From: GCA-2730975 sp937893275
GTDB taxonomy: Bacteria; Verrucomicrobiota; Verrucomicrobiia; Opitutales; Seribacteraceae
NCBI GenBank assembly: GCA_963968595.1
Contig: CAXAHJ010000029.1
Location: 1 to 39,140, forward strand
Reading direction: 5' to 3'
DNA: 39,140 nt
The translations under genes and the position numbers were made by a program. Shown here piece after piece: positions 7,795-15,312 of this stretch (the first letter of the stretch is position 1; each line of letters starts with the position of its first letter). The notes under the pieces are model-generated. The model ran no database searches. It was not told where the DNA came from and saw only the letters and a list, made by a program, of their open reading frames with translations.

Positions 7795-9111
7795 ATGAAA
7801 GATATCGAAACTCAAAAAACAAATCGCCGCTCTTTTATCAAGGCTTCCGGCAAGGCTGTGGCCGCTGGTGGACTTGCCTTTCCCAGTGTGACTTTCGGCA
7901 AACCGGATAGTCGGAAACTCAAGATCGGTTTTATTGGGTGCGGCGGTCGTGGAACGGGAGCGGCTACGCAGGCGTTGACTGCCGATAGTAACGTCGAACT
8001 TTGGGCGATGGGCGACGTATCGCAAGATCGATTGGACCGCAGCTTGAAATCAGTCAAGGCCAGTCATGGGAACAAGGTAAACATAGAGGAAAAACGTAAG
8101 TTCGTGGGGTTGGATTCATACAGTAAGGTGCTCGATAGCGGAATCGACTTGGCGATCCTGACCACGCCTCCCGGTTTTCGCCCCCAGCATTTCAAGGCAG
8201 CGGTTGATGCGGGAATGCACGTCTTTCTGGAAAAGCCCATGGCGACCGATGCGCCCGGACTTCGTTCGGTCATGGAATCCGCCGAACTGGCGAAGAAGAA
8301 GGGCCTTTCGGTGGTGGCCGGCTTTTGCTGGCGTTACCATGAAGCTCGACGGGAGTTCTACAAACGCATTCATGAGGGGGAGATCGGCGACTTGCTGTCC
8401 GTTTATTCCACTTACTACACTGGTCCCGTTAAGCCGATGCCCGAGGACTCGTCACGGAAGGAAGAGTGGAGCGACATCGAGTGGCAGGTACGTAACTGGT
8501 ATAATTTTGCTTGGTGCGGTGGCGATGGATTGATCGAGCAGGCCGTGCACAGCGTGGACAAGGTTGGTTGGGCGATGAAGGATAAACCACCCCTCAGTTG
8601 CGTAGCCGTGGGCGGTAGGCAGATACCTAACAATTCAGGAAATATCTTCGATCACTTCGAGATCAATTACCTCTACGACGAAGGCGTTCGAGGTTATCTT
8701 GGCTGTCGACAGCAAAGAGGTTGTCACAATGAGAACAACGACTACCTGATAGGTACTGAGGGCAGGGCGGAAATAGCAGGTGGTCGTTGCGTAATTCATA
8801 ATAAGAAGGGTCGCTGGGACTATCGTGGACCTCAGCCGAATATGTACCAGGTCGAGCACGACGAGATGTACCTCGCGATTCGCAGAGGTGAGCCGATTAA
8901 CGATGGCAAGCGTATGTGCACCAGCACGATGATGGCCCTGATGGGACGCATGGCGGCCTATACCGGTCGTCAAGTTTCGTGGGATATGGCAATGAACTCC
9001 AAGGAGGATCGTTTCCCAAAGGATTTAAACTGGAAAACGGGCAAGCACGAGGTCCCGCCTTTGGCCGCCCCGGGAATCAGTCAAACTATTGCCCCGCACA
9101 AGTGGGGCTGA
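7795..9111 (+). CDS. Tat-exported Gfo/Idh/MocA-family oxidoreductase
   Basis: This is an NAD(P)-dependent sugar oxidoreductase family member with a twin-arginine signal: NRRSFIKASG (RR at residues 11-12) followed by a hydrophobic stretch to about residue 35. The Rossmann domain starts at LKIGFIGCGGRGTGAA and the EKP motif is at 146-148. The C-terminal half has GGDGLIEQAVHSVDKVGWAM, typical of the exported subgroup in PVC bacteria and Bacteroidota. Tat export implies folding with its dinucleotide cofactor in the cytoplasm. The ATG at 7795 (438 residues) is chosen because it places the RR motif at the correct distance. The open frame extends 24 codons upstream without purpose. It is probably co-transcribed with the ThuA gene before it. 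Confidence 0.9.
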   Translation: MKDIETQKTNRRSFIKASGKAVAAGGLAFPSVTFGKPDSRKLKIGFIGCGGRGTGAATQALTADSNVELWAMGDVSQDRLDRSLKSVKASHGNKVNIEEKRKFVGLDSYSKVLDSGIDLAILTTPPGFRPQHFKAAVDAGMHVFLEKPMATDAPGLRSVMESAELAKKKGLSVVAGFCWRYHEARREFYKRIHEGEIGDLLSVYSTYYTGPVKPMPEDSSRKEEWSDIEWQVRNWYNFAWCGGDGLIEQAVHSVDKVGWAMKDKPPLSCVAVGGRQIPNNSGNIFDHFEINYLYDEGVRGYLGCRQQRGCHNENNDYLIGTEGRAEIAGGRCVIHNKKGRWDYRGPQPNMYQVEHDEMYLAIRRGEPINDGKRMCTSTMMALMGRMAAYTGRQVSWDMAMNSKEDRFPKDLNWKTGKHEVPPLAAPGISQTIAPHKWG

Positions 9112-9258
9112 GGCCAGTACTGCCCGGAGTTTTCGAGCTGTTTTTCAGGATACGAAATGGGTTGCCATTGAGTGACCTGAATTAGATCGAATTGAAACTT
9201 TCGGCTGAGGCCGATCGTCTCTTTACCCGCTTGCCAATCGTGGGTTTGAGAGTTATTT

Positions 9259-11109
9259 ATGGACGGTATGTCAGATAGCCCCATCACATCGGATCGTATC
9301 CGAAATATTGCCATCATCGCACACGTCGATCATGGGAAGACCACTCTCGTCGACCAAATGCTGAAGCATTCCGGAGCCTTTCGTGAAAATCAGGTATTGG
9401 AAGATCGAGCGATGGATTCCATGGATCAGGAGCGTGAGCGAGGCATCACAATCAAGGCGAAAAATACTTCGGTGAGGTGGAAGGACAACCTCGTCAACAT
9501 CGTAGATACTCCCGGTCACGCCGATTTCGGGGGGGAGGTTGAGCGTGTAATGAAAATGGTAGATGGCGTGATGCTCGTGGTCGACGCGTTTGAAGGTCCG
9601 CAGGCTCAAACTCGCTTTGTTTTGAAAAAAGCCTTGGCCGCCGGCCTTACTCCGATCGTCTTCGTAAACAAGATCGATCGACCCAACGCCCAGCCGATCG
9701 AGGTACAGGATAAAGTTCTCGAGCTTTTTCTCGATCTTGATGCCAACGAGGAACAATTCAACGCGCCTTTTATCTACGGCAGCGCCAAGGACGGTTTTAC
9801 AGTCAAGCACCCGGATGATCCGCCCGAAGGCATGACGCTTCTTTTCGAGACTATTCTTTCTACTATTCCTGCCCCCGCAATCGAAGAGGGTGGGGCATTC
9901 AAGATGCTTGTGTCGAATATCGATTGGTCCGACTACGTGGGGCGAATCGCAATTGGTAAGATTCTTTCCGGATCAGCTGTCATTGGAGATGCCGTTTGGC
10001 GTTTGCACTCTAACAAAGCTCCTCAGCGAGGCAAAATTTCAAAGGTATTTGAATACACTGCCCTTGCCACTCAGGAAACATCCGAAGGCGTTGCGGGGAA
10101 CATCGTGGGAATTTCCGGTTTCGAAGACGTCGACATCGGGGAAACGATTGCCGGGAACGAGGAGCTGGAACCCATACCTTTCGTCGAGATTGATCCTCCC
10201 ACCGTGATGATGTCCTTTTCGGTGAACGACGGTCCCTTTGCCGGATTGGAGGGTGATCGCGTTACCTCACGTGAAATTCGTGAACGTCTAGTACGCGAGG
10301 CTCGCACAAACATTTCCATTAAGTTGGAAGACAGCGACAATGCCGTAGAGTTCAAGGTCAGCGCACGTGGAGCCATGCAGGTCGCGGTCGTTGTTGAAGA
10401 GATGCGTAGGGAAGGTTTCGAGCTACTGGTTTCTCGACCGACCGTCATCAAGAAGCAGATCAACGGCAAATGGCACGAACCTTTTGAAACCGTCTACTTG
10501 GAAGTCCCCGACGGAGACGTCGGGGGATGCATGCAGTCTCTTGCCAACCGGAAGGGACTGGTCGAGAACATGTCCTCCAAGAATGACCGCACATCTCTTG
10601 AGGCGACGATACCCACCCGCGGTTTGATTGGTTTCGAGTTCGAATTGCTCAACCTTACCAGCGGAGAGGGCATCATGTCCCACTTGTTCAAGGAGTACCG
10701 TCCCGACAGCGGTGACATCCGTACTCGTCGCACAGGCACTTTGGTTTCCTTGGAGAAAGGTGAGTGCATGACGTACTCTCTGAATAACATGGAAACTCGT
10801 GGCAAACTTTTCATAGGACCTGGTGACCAGGTGTACCCCGGCATGGTAGTGGGGGAAAATCCTCGTACCGAAGACCTTCCCGTCAATCCGACTAAAGCCA
10901 AGCACGTTACCAACCATCGGGCCGCAGGCAGCGACAACACCGTGACTCTTACGCCCCCCATTCGGTTTTCCTTGGAACGCGCCATCGAGTACATCGCCCC
11001 CGACGAACTAGTGGAAGTCACTCCCAAAAGCATTCGTCTTCGCAAACACCTTCTCGACTTCAACGAACGGAAAAGAGCCACCAAACGGGCCGCTCTTTCG
11101 ACTGTTTAA
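9259..11109 (+). CDS. typA: TypA/BipA ribosome-associated translational GTPase
   Basis: TypA/BipA is an EF-G-like GTPase that binds 70S ribosomes and helps 50S assembly and stress or cold adaptation. The 616-residue length is normal. The G motifs are visible: G1 AHVDHGKTTL (21-30), switch II DTPGH (83-87), G4 NKID (137-140) and G5 GSA. The EF-Tu-like domain II follows, then the two EF-G-type alpha/beta domains and the BipA C-terminal domain, which includes TRRTGTLVSLEKGE and the GDQVYPGMVVGE segment. The ATG at 9259 is used. ATG 9268 is a possible alternative. It is flanked by 147 and 230 bases without genes and appears monocistronic. Confidence 0.96.
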   Translation: MDGMSDSPITSDRIRNIAIIAHVDHGKTTLVDQMLKHSGAFRENQVLEDRAMDSMDQERERGITIKAKNTSVRWKDNLVNIVDTPGHADFGGEVERVMKMVDGVMLVVDAFEGPQAQTRFVLKKALAAGLTPIVFVNKIDRPNAQPIEVQDKVLELFLDLDANEEQFNAPFIYGSAKDGFTVKHPDDPPEGMTLLFETILSTIPAPAIEEGGAFKMLVSNIDWSDYVGRIAIGKILSGSAVIGDAVWRLHSNKAPQRGKISKVFEYTALATQETSEGVAGNIVGISGFEDVDIGETIAGNEELEPIPFVEIDPPTVMMSFSVNDGPFAGLEGDRVTSREIRERLVREARTNISIKLEDSDNAVEFKVSARGAMQVAVVVEEMRREGFELLVSRPTVIKKQINGKWHEPFETVYLEVPDGDVGGCMQSLANRKGLVENMSSKNDRTSLEATIPTRGLIGFEFELLNLTSGEGIMSHLFKEYRPDSGDIRTRRTGTLVSLEKGECMTYSLNNMETRGKLFIGPGDQVYPGMVVGENPRTEDLPVNPTKAKHVTNHRAAGSDNTVTLTPPIRFSLERAIEYIAPDELVEVTPKSIRLRKHLLDFNERKRATKRAALSTV

Positions 11110-11339
11110 CCTGACGGGCTTACTTCGGCTGTCAAGGCGACTAGGGCACTACTCGAAAGCCGTCAAAATATCTTCATCTCGTCACCCTTCTTTTTTATCG
11201 AATCCGCACCCGTATCGAATTTCCTATTTGTATTTTCCGTCTTTCGATATTGATTTGAACAAACCGAGCTCGTGAATGTTCATCTTCAGCGGGCACGGCT
11301 TTTAGTGAGGAGTAATAATTCAAATTAGGAGGATCGAAT
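11110..11339 (+). other. Intergenic gap with the DUF3147 leader
   Basis: These 230 bases between typA and the DUF3147 gene hold no convincing reading frame. A minus-strand frame here runs on into the next gene and is discounted. I see no strong hairpin with a T-run after typA. The only clear signal is an AGGAGG ribosome-binding site at 11327-11332, seven bases before the next ATG. Confidence 0.5.
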
Positions 11340-11690
11340 ATGGCTTGGTATGCTTTGAAGACATTGTTGACGGCCGGAATCATCGTACTGGTTTCGGAAG
11401 TGGCCAAACAAAAGGCAATCTTGGGTAGCTTGATTGCATCGTTACCCTTGGTCTCCGTTCTTGGAATGCTTTGGCTTTATGGTGAAACACAAGATGCGGA
11501 TAGGCTGATCAAACACTCAGAAGGTACCTTCTGGTACGTTATTCCGTCCTTGCCGATGTTTCTGTTCCTTCCGTGGCTAATGCGGAAGGGAGTAGGGTTT
11601 TACGGGGCCCTCGGGGCCGGTTTAGTCCTGACCCTCGCCCTTTATCTTTTGACGGCCAAGTTCATGTCCCGGTTCGGTATGAACCTCTAA
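11340..11690 (+). CDS. DUF3147-family small membrane protein
   Basis: A 116-residue protein with about four membrane segments. The start MAWYALKTLLTAGIIVLVSE, the central GSLIASLPLVSVLGMLWLY and the end LGAGLVLTLALYLLTAKF are typical of DUF3147 proteins, which are inner-membrane proteins of unknown function. The ATG is well fixed by a perfect AGGAGG seven bases upstream, one of the few strong ribosome sites in this window. Its stop codon abuts the stop of the convergent cupin gene with no spacing at all, leaving no room for a separate terminator. Confidence 0.85.
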   Translation: MAWYALKTLLTAGIIVLVSEVAKQKAILGSLIASLPLVSVLGMLWLYGETQDADRLIKHSEGTFWYVIPSLPMFLFLPWLMRKGVGFYGALGAGLVLTLALYLLTAKFMSRFGMNL

Positions 11691-12044
11691 TCAATCGTCG
11701 AACCACTCGTCTTCTTCGTCGAAGGTGGGTATGGGAACGTTTATGATCTTCAGATTGCCTACCGCTCGGTGTCGGCATTCCGGCTTTATGAGGACAGCCG
11801 ATCCGGGGCTTACGGGAACAGATTCACCGTCTAGCTCGAAGCTTCCTTCGCCCTCCAGCACATAGTATATTTCAGTCATTTTCTTGTGGTAGTGAACGCG
11901 ACTCTTCTGGGAAATCTCCACGACGTGCATAGAGGCTACGGAATTGTCGGGTGCTACGAATGCTCGTTTGGAAGTGCCGCAAGGGCAGGGTGTACCTTTG
12001 ATCGAAGCGAAGTCGGCAAGCCGGTAATTCTTTTCTTTGCTCAT
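11691..12044 (-). CDS. Cupin-domain protein
   Basis: A single-domain 117-residue cupin. The first conserved motif is VHYHKKMTEIYYVLEGEG, with two His and a Glu as metal ligands. The second is the PECRHRAVG region with the fourth ligand, His. Such small cupins serve as metal-dependent isomerases, dioxygenases or sugar-binding sensors, so substrate and reaction cannot be assigned. A CPCG pair of cysteines lies in the N-terminal segment (about residues 20-23), outside the cupin core, and an acidic tail (DEEDEWFDD) ends the protein. It is transcribed alone, convergent with the DUF3147 gene. Confidence 0.88.
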   Translation of the reverse strand: MSKEKNYRLADFASIKGTPCPCGTSKRAFVAPDNSVASMHVVEISQKSRVHYHKKMTEIYYVLEGEGSFELDGESVPVSPGSAVLIKPECRHRAVGNLKIINVPIPTFDEEDEWFDD

Positions 12045-12134
12045 GAATGCTATTTCCTCTCTTAGGTCCTTCTCTGCGAGACTTTTCTTGCTTTTGACTT
12101 CAGGTCTTTGCGTGAAGAGGCTAGTCTTGCCTTT

Positions 12135-12536
12135 ATGAAACCTTTGTTTGTTGCGGCTGGATTATTGGGAGCTTCGGGTGTGCTTTTGGGAGCGCTTGCC
12201 GCTCATTGGTTGCGTGAGGTGTTCGAGACCGACCCCAGAAAGGGAGAAGCTTTTGGCACTGCCGTGGATTATCACTTGCTGCATGCGGTGGGACTGTTGG
12301 TGCTTTCCGTTGCTGTCGGAAGTAAGAACGAAGTTTTTGCCAGACGGAGCAGAAAGGCGGGGTGGATCATGGTGATTGGAATCTGCCTGTTTTGCGGTAC
12401 CATCTACGCATGGGCATTGGGCGGACCGAAGTGGCTGGTGCATGTTACGCCTCTGGGTGGAGTAACCTTGGTGGTGTCATGGATAATGGTGGCTTGGGCT
12501 GGACTCGCATTGACTAGGCGAGGGAACTCTGTTTAG
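12135..12536 (+). CDS. DUF423 (YgdD-type) inner-membrane protein
   Basis: A 133-residue protein with four predicted membrane segments. Family hallmarks are the N-terminal GASGVLLGALAAHWL, then YHLLHAVGLLVLSV, a third segment GICLFCGTIYAWAL, and the TPLGGVTLVVSW motif at the fourth. DUF423 proteins are widespread and have no firm biochemical role. The ATG at 12135 is preferred to a TTG nine codons upstream because it matches the usual family start. The next gene begins 8 bases after its stop, so the two are probably co-transcribed. Confidence 0.87.
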   Translation: MKPLFVAAGLLGASGVLLGALAAHWLREVFETDPRKGEAFGTAVDYHLLHAVGLLVLSVAVGSKNEVFARRSRKAGWIMVIGICLFCGTIYAWALGGPKWLVHVTPLGGVTLVVSWIMVAWAGLALTRRGNSV

Positions 12537-12544
12537 CTCATCTT

Positions 12545-13870
12545 ATGACTAACAAAATTTTGATTACCTCGATATGGGCAGCCAGCGTGGCTCTCGCCTA
12601 TTGGCTAGGACTTGAAGGTGGAAGCGAGTTCCACGCCTCCAACGAGAAGGCGAAGGGTGGCGGAGAAATTGCCAGTGGGTCTCTTTCCACTGTGAAGGGT
12701 ACACCCAAGTCGCCGTCTCCGACAGGGTCGGATGTTAGTACGATTAGCTCCCGAAAGGAAGAGGTCTCCAACGCACTGGCGTCAAGCCATGTGACGGTCG
12801 AAGAGCGACCTGCGGTCGATTCTCAGTCGGAGCAAAAGTCTTTGCTCAAGCGTCTCCGGTCTGGCAATCCTGTTGAGCGTCTAGCTGCATTTACGGAGGT
12901 TCTCAATGATCCGACTTCGGCCAACTTGTCGTCCGCAATAGACGCCTACAAGACTTTGCCCGAGGGTCATACTCGTTTCAGTGAACTGCGTTTGCTCACT
13001 TATGCGTGGTCTCAGGTGGATCCTGCCGGAGCCTTGGAGTGGGTCGGCAGCTTGTCGCGTTTTGAAAAGCATATTGGCTCCGGTTCGGTTCTTGATGCTT
13101 GGTCCCGAAACGATCCAAATGCGGCTATCGAATGGGCGAAGAACAATTTCGAAGGAGACGACAACCCTTACTTTGCCGGTATCATCAGCGGAATGGCTGA
13201 AAAGGATTTTGCCGGAGCAACTCAATTGATGGAGTCCATGCCCTATGGGCGCAATCGCGGAAGAGCCGCATCCATGATGCTGGAAAAAGCTTGGAACAAG
13301 GGAGAAGATGCGGCCGTCAACTGGGCGAACGAACTGGAATCCGATAGCTTGAAGGAATTTGCCGTCGGCCGATTGGCCGAAAAGATTGCTCGCGAGGATC
13401 TGGATCGCGCTGCCGGTTGGGCAGGCCAGATGGAGGAGGGGGAAATAAAGCGTCGAGCGGTGGAGTCTGTCGCGGATCATTGGGCGGAAAAGGATCCTGC
13501 GGCTGCGGCCCAGTGGGTGGACGGATTACCTGAGGGAGCTAGTCGCTCGGAAGGGATGCAGGAGGTTGTTCGCGAGTGGGCTCGCAAGGATCCCACCGCT
13601 ACCGCCGAGTGGTTGAACAAGTATCCCGCCAGTGCCGGCATGGATAAGCCCGTGGAGGCCTTTGTGCGAACCGTGGCTCAGAAAGATCCTCAAAATGCAT
13701 TGACTTGGGCGGAGTCCATTTCGGATGAAAAAAGGCGTAACGAGGTGGTCAAAGACTTGAATCGAGTGATTGAACGCCAGCAGGCTGCTGCTGCCGCCGG
13801 AGAGGAACCACGCCCCGACGACCGTGGACATGGCGGGCGTGGTCGGCCCCCTTTTGGTTCTCCTCGCTGA
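12545..13870 (+). CDS. Secreted or anchored alpha-solenoid protein with W..DP..A..W repeats
   Basis: A 441-residue protein with no recognised enzyme domain. Residues 1-22 form a signal peptide or membrane anchor (ILITSIWAASVALAYWLGL), followed by a low-complexity Ser/Lys/Glu linker to about 95. From about 120 to 400 there are some eight or nine helical-hairpin repeats of 30-33 residues with the consensus W...DP..A..W......, for example SRNDPNAAIEWAK, AEKDPAAAAQWVD, ARKDPTATAEWLN and AQKDPQNALTWAE. This pattern resembles TPR/Sel1-type solenoids and suggests a protein-binding scaffold in the periplasm. The tail is rich in Gly, Arg and Pro. I know such repeat proteins from Verrucomicrobiota but not with a function. 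Confidence 0.75.
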   Translation: MTNKILITSIWAASVALAYWLGLEGGSEFHASNEKAKGGGEIASGSLSTVKGTPKSPSPTGSDVSTISSRKEEVSNALASSHVTVEERPAVDSQSEQKSLLKRLRSGNPVERLAAFTEVLNDPTSANLSSAIDAYKTLPEGHTRFSELRLLTYAWSQVDPAGALEWVGSLSRFEKHIGSGSVLDAWSRNDPNAAIEWAKNNFEGDDNPYFAGIISGMAEKDFAGATQLMESMPYGRNRGRAASMMLEKAWNKGEDAAVNWANELESDSLKEFAVGRLAEKIAREDLDRAAGWAGQMEEGEIKRRAVESVADHWAEKDPAAAAQWVDGLPEGASRSEGMQEVVREWARKDPTATAEWLNKYPASAGMDKPVEAFVRTVAQKDPQNALTWAESISDEKRRNEVVKDLNRVIERQQAAAAAGEEPRPDDRGHGGRGRPPFGSPR

Positions 13871-13895
13871 GTAATTCCTGCGGACGAAGCCCGTT

Positions 13896-13929
13896 CTGGT
13901 TTCGGCGTTGCAAATACGCCTGAGACCGG
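13896..13929 (+). other. Stem-loop between two genes
   Basis: A hairpin with left arm 13896-13908 (CTGGTTTCGGCGT) and right arm 13916-13929 (ACGCC then GAGACCGG), with a one-base bulge, a G-U pair and a 7-base loop. It lies 26 bases after the solenoid stop. No T-run follows, so it is either a processing or stability element or a factor-dependent terminator. Confidence 0.4.
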
Positions 13930-13984
13930 CATTTCACATCCTTCATGTTCGTCGGCGAAAACCTGTTTTGAAATTGTCGCATTC

Positions 13985-14458
13985 ATGAAGTTCGAATTTA
14001 CGGAGAAAGAGTACCGCACTCTGGTCGACGTCCTCACGTTGTCGGGTATGATTTTAGATGCTTATGGCCGGGGTGAAGACAAATCCAGAAAAAGCTACTT
14101 CGAGCTGGAGCAAAAGATTTACTCATATTTCGAGGACGTGGGATCTCGGGATTTGATTATGCGTGATCCCACGACCGGTCAGTACGTTCGGAAATGGTCT
14201 AGTGATCGCAGCGAAACCATCGTAAAGATCCTCGACGAATATGTGGACTCCTCCTTTTGGGAAGAACTTATTATTCGCATGGCGGAAAGAGATATGTTGG
14301 CCGACCTAGAACTTCAGGGCAAAGATCAATCCAAAATGACACTCGAAGAGCGTGAAACCTTGCTGCGGGAATACGGGGATCATTACGAGGGAGAATTTCG
14401 CTCCAATGGGCTTCAGAGCGTAGTTTTGAGAAGCGAATCTTCGGAAGGCACCAATTAA
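13985..14458 (+). CDS. Hypothetical acidic helical protein
   Basis: A 157-residue soluble protein beginning MKFEFTEKEYRTLVDVLTLS and dominated by predicted helices, with many Glu and Arg residues and no signal peptide or membrane segment. I do not recognise a family. It contains conserved-looking aromatic and acidic positions (SYFELEQKIYSYFED, YVDSSFWEELIIRMAERD). Normal codon use and the 14-base gap to the following ABC ATPase gene suggest a real gene that is co-transcribed with it. It may be a cytoplasmic partner or simply a neighbour. Confidence 0.65.
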   Translation: MKFEFTEKEYRTLVDVLTLSGMILDAYGRGEDKSRKSYFELEQKIYSYFEDVGSRDLIMRDPTTGQYVRKWSSDRSETIVKILDEYVDSSFWEELIIRMAERDMLADLELQGKDQSKMTLEERETLLREYGDHYEGEFRSNGLQSVVLRSESSEGTN

Positions 14459-14472
14459 TCAACCTTTCTCGA

Positions 14473-15264
14473 ATGAATGCTTCGAACAATGTTCTGCTTG
14501 AATCTAGCGGTCTTTCGGTGGCTCGAGAAAGTTTGATCCTCTGCGACGTCGATTGGACGGTTCGGAAAGGAGAACACTGGGTTATTCTTGGCGCGAATGG
14601 ATCTGGAAAGAGCACCCTACTGAATGTTTTCAATGCTTTCATTGCACCAACAACGGGCCGGCTTTTCGCCTTTGGGCACGAATACGGTGAGGACGATTGG
14701 AACGAGGTCAAGGCGGGCATCGGATACGTCGGAAGCGAGGTCAGCCGGATGATCGAGCACGGGGAGTCAGCTCTCGACGTCATTGCTAGCGGAGCTCGAG
14801 CAATGATCAATTTCTGGGGGGACGTCGATCCGAAGGAGGAACGAGCGGCCTCTCGCATCCTTCGCCAAATCGGTTGCGGTCATCTTCGGGAAAGGTACTG
14901 GCGACAGTTTTCTCAAGGCGAACGCCAAAAACTTCTTTTCGGTCGCGCTCTAATGGCTAAATCCAAGGCACTTTTTCTGGACGAGCCTTGCGCCGGGCTC
15001 GATCCAGTGGCCCGTGCAAACTATCTTGCTTTCATGGAAACTCACGCAACAAAGCCTAAAGGTCCTGCTCTCATTCTAGTGACTCATCACATCGAGGAGA
15101 TCACTCCGAGCTTCACTCACGCCTTGCTCCTTCGCGAAGGTTCTGTCGTGGCTTCTGGTCCGAAAGGAGAAATTCTTAATTCCGCCAACCTTTCAGCAAC
15201 CTTTGATTCCCATGTGCGCTTGCGCCGAAAGAACGATTGGTATTCGATGACTCTCGCAAAGTAG
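14473..15264 (+). CDS. Stand-alone ABC-type ATPase, ModF/YlmA-like
   Basis: A single 263-residue ABC ATPase domain. Walker A is GANGSGKST, the signature motif is FSQGERQKLL (a degenerate form of LSGGQ), Walker B is ALFLDEPCAGLD, and the H-loop is VTHHIEEI. The sequence style (SGLSVARESLILCDVDWTV, GEHWVILGANGSGKSTLLN) is that of the YlmA/ModF group. Those proteins often occur without an adjacent permease and are sometimes annotated for molybdate or iron. No permease or binding protein is nearby, so transport is uncertain. It follows the unknown 157-residue gene by 14 bases. Confidence 0.85.
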   Translation: MNASNNVLLESSGLSVARESLILCDVDWTVRKGEHWVILGANGSGKSTLLNVFNAFIAPTTGRLFAFGHEYGEDDWNEVKAGIGYVGSEVSRMIEHGESALDVIASGARAMINFWGDVDPKEERAASRILRQIGCGHLRERYWRQFSQGERQKLLFGRALMAKSKALFLDEPCAGLDPVARANYLAFMETHATKPKGPALILVTHHIEEITPSFTHALLLREGSVVASGPKGEILNSANLSATFDSHVRLRRKNDWYSMTLAK

Positions 15265-15312
15265 CGCTTTTTTTGAAAGGGCATTCATCGACTTGAGCGT
15301 TATGATTCCGAT

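Noticed and set aside
10494..11084. Minus-strand 196-codon frame inside typA
   Set aside because: Shadow of the conserved typA coding strand. The composition is Ser/Arg/Pro-rich, as expected for an antisense frame.
14271..14858. Minus-strand 195-codon frame across the unknown gene and the ABC ATPase
   Set aside because: It crosses the junction of two plus-strand genes and covers the Walker A region in antisense. No supporting motif.
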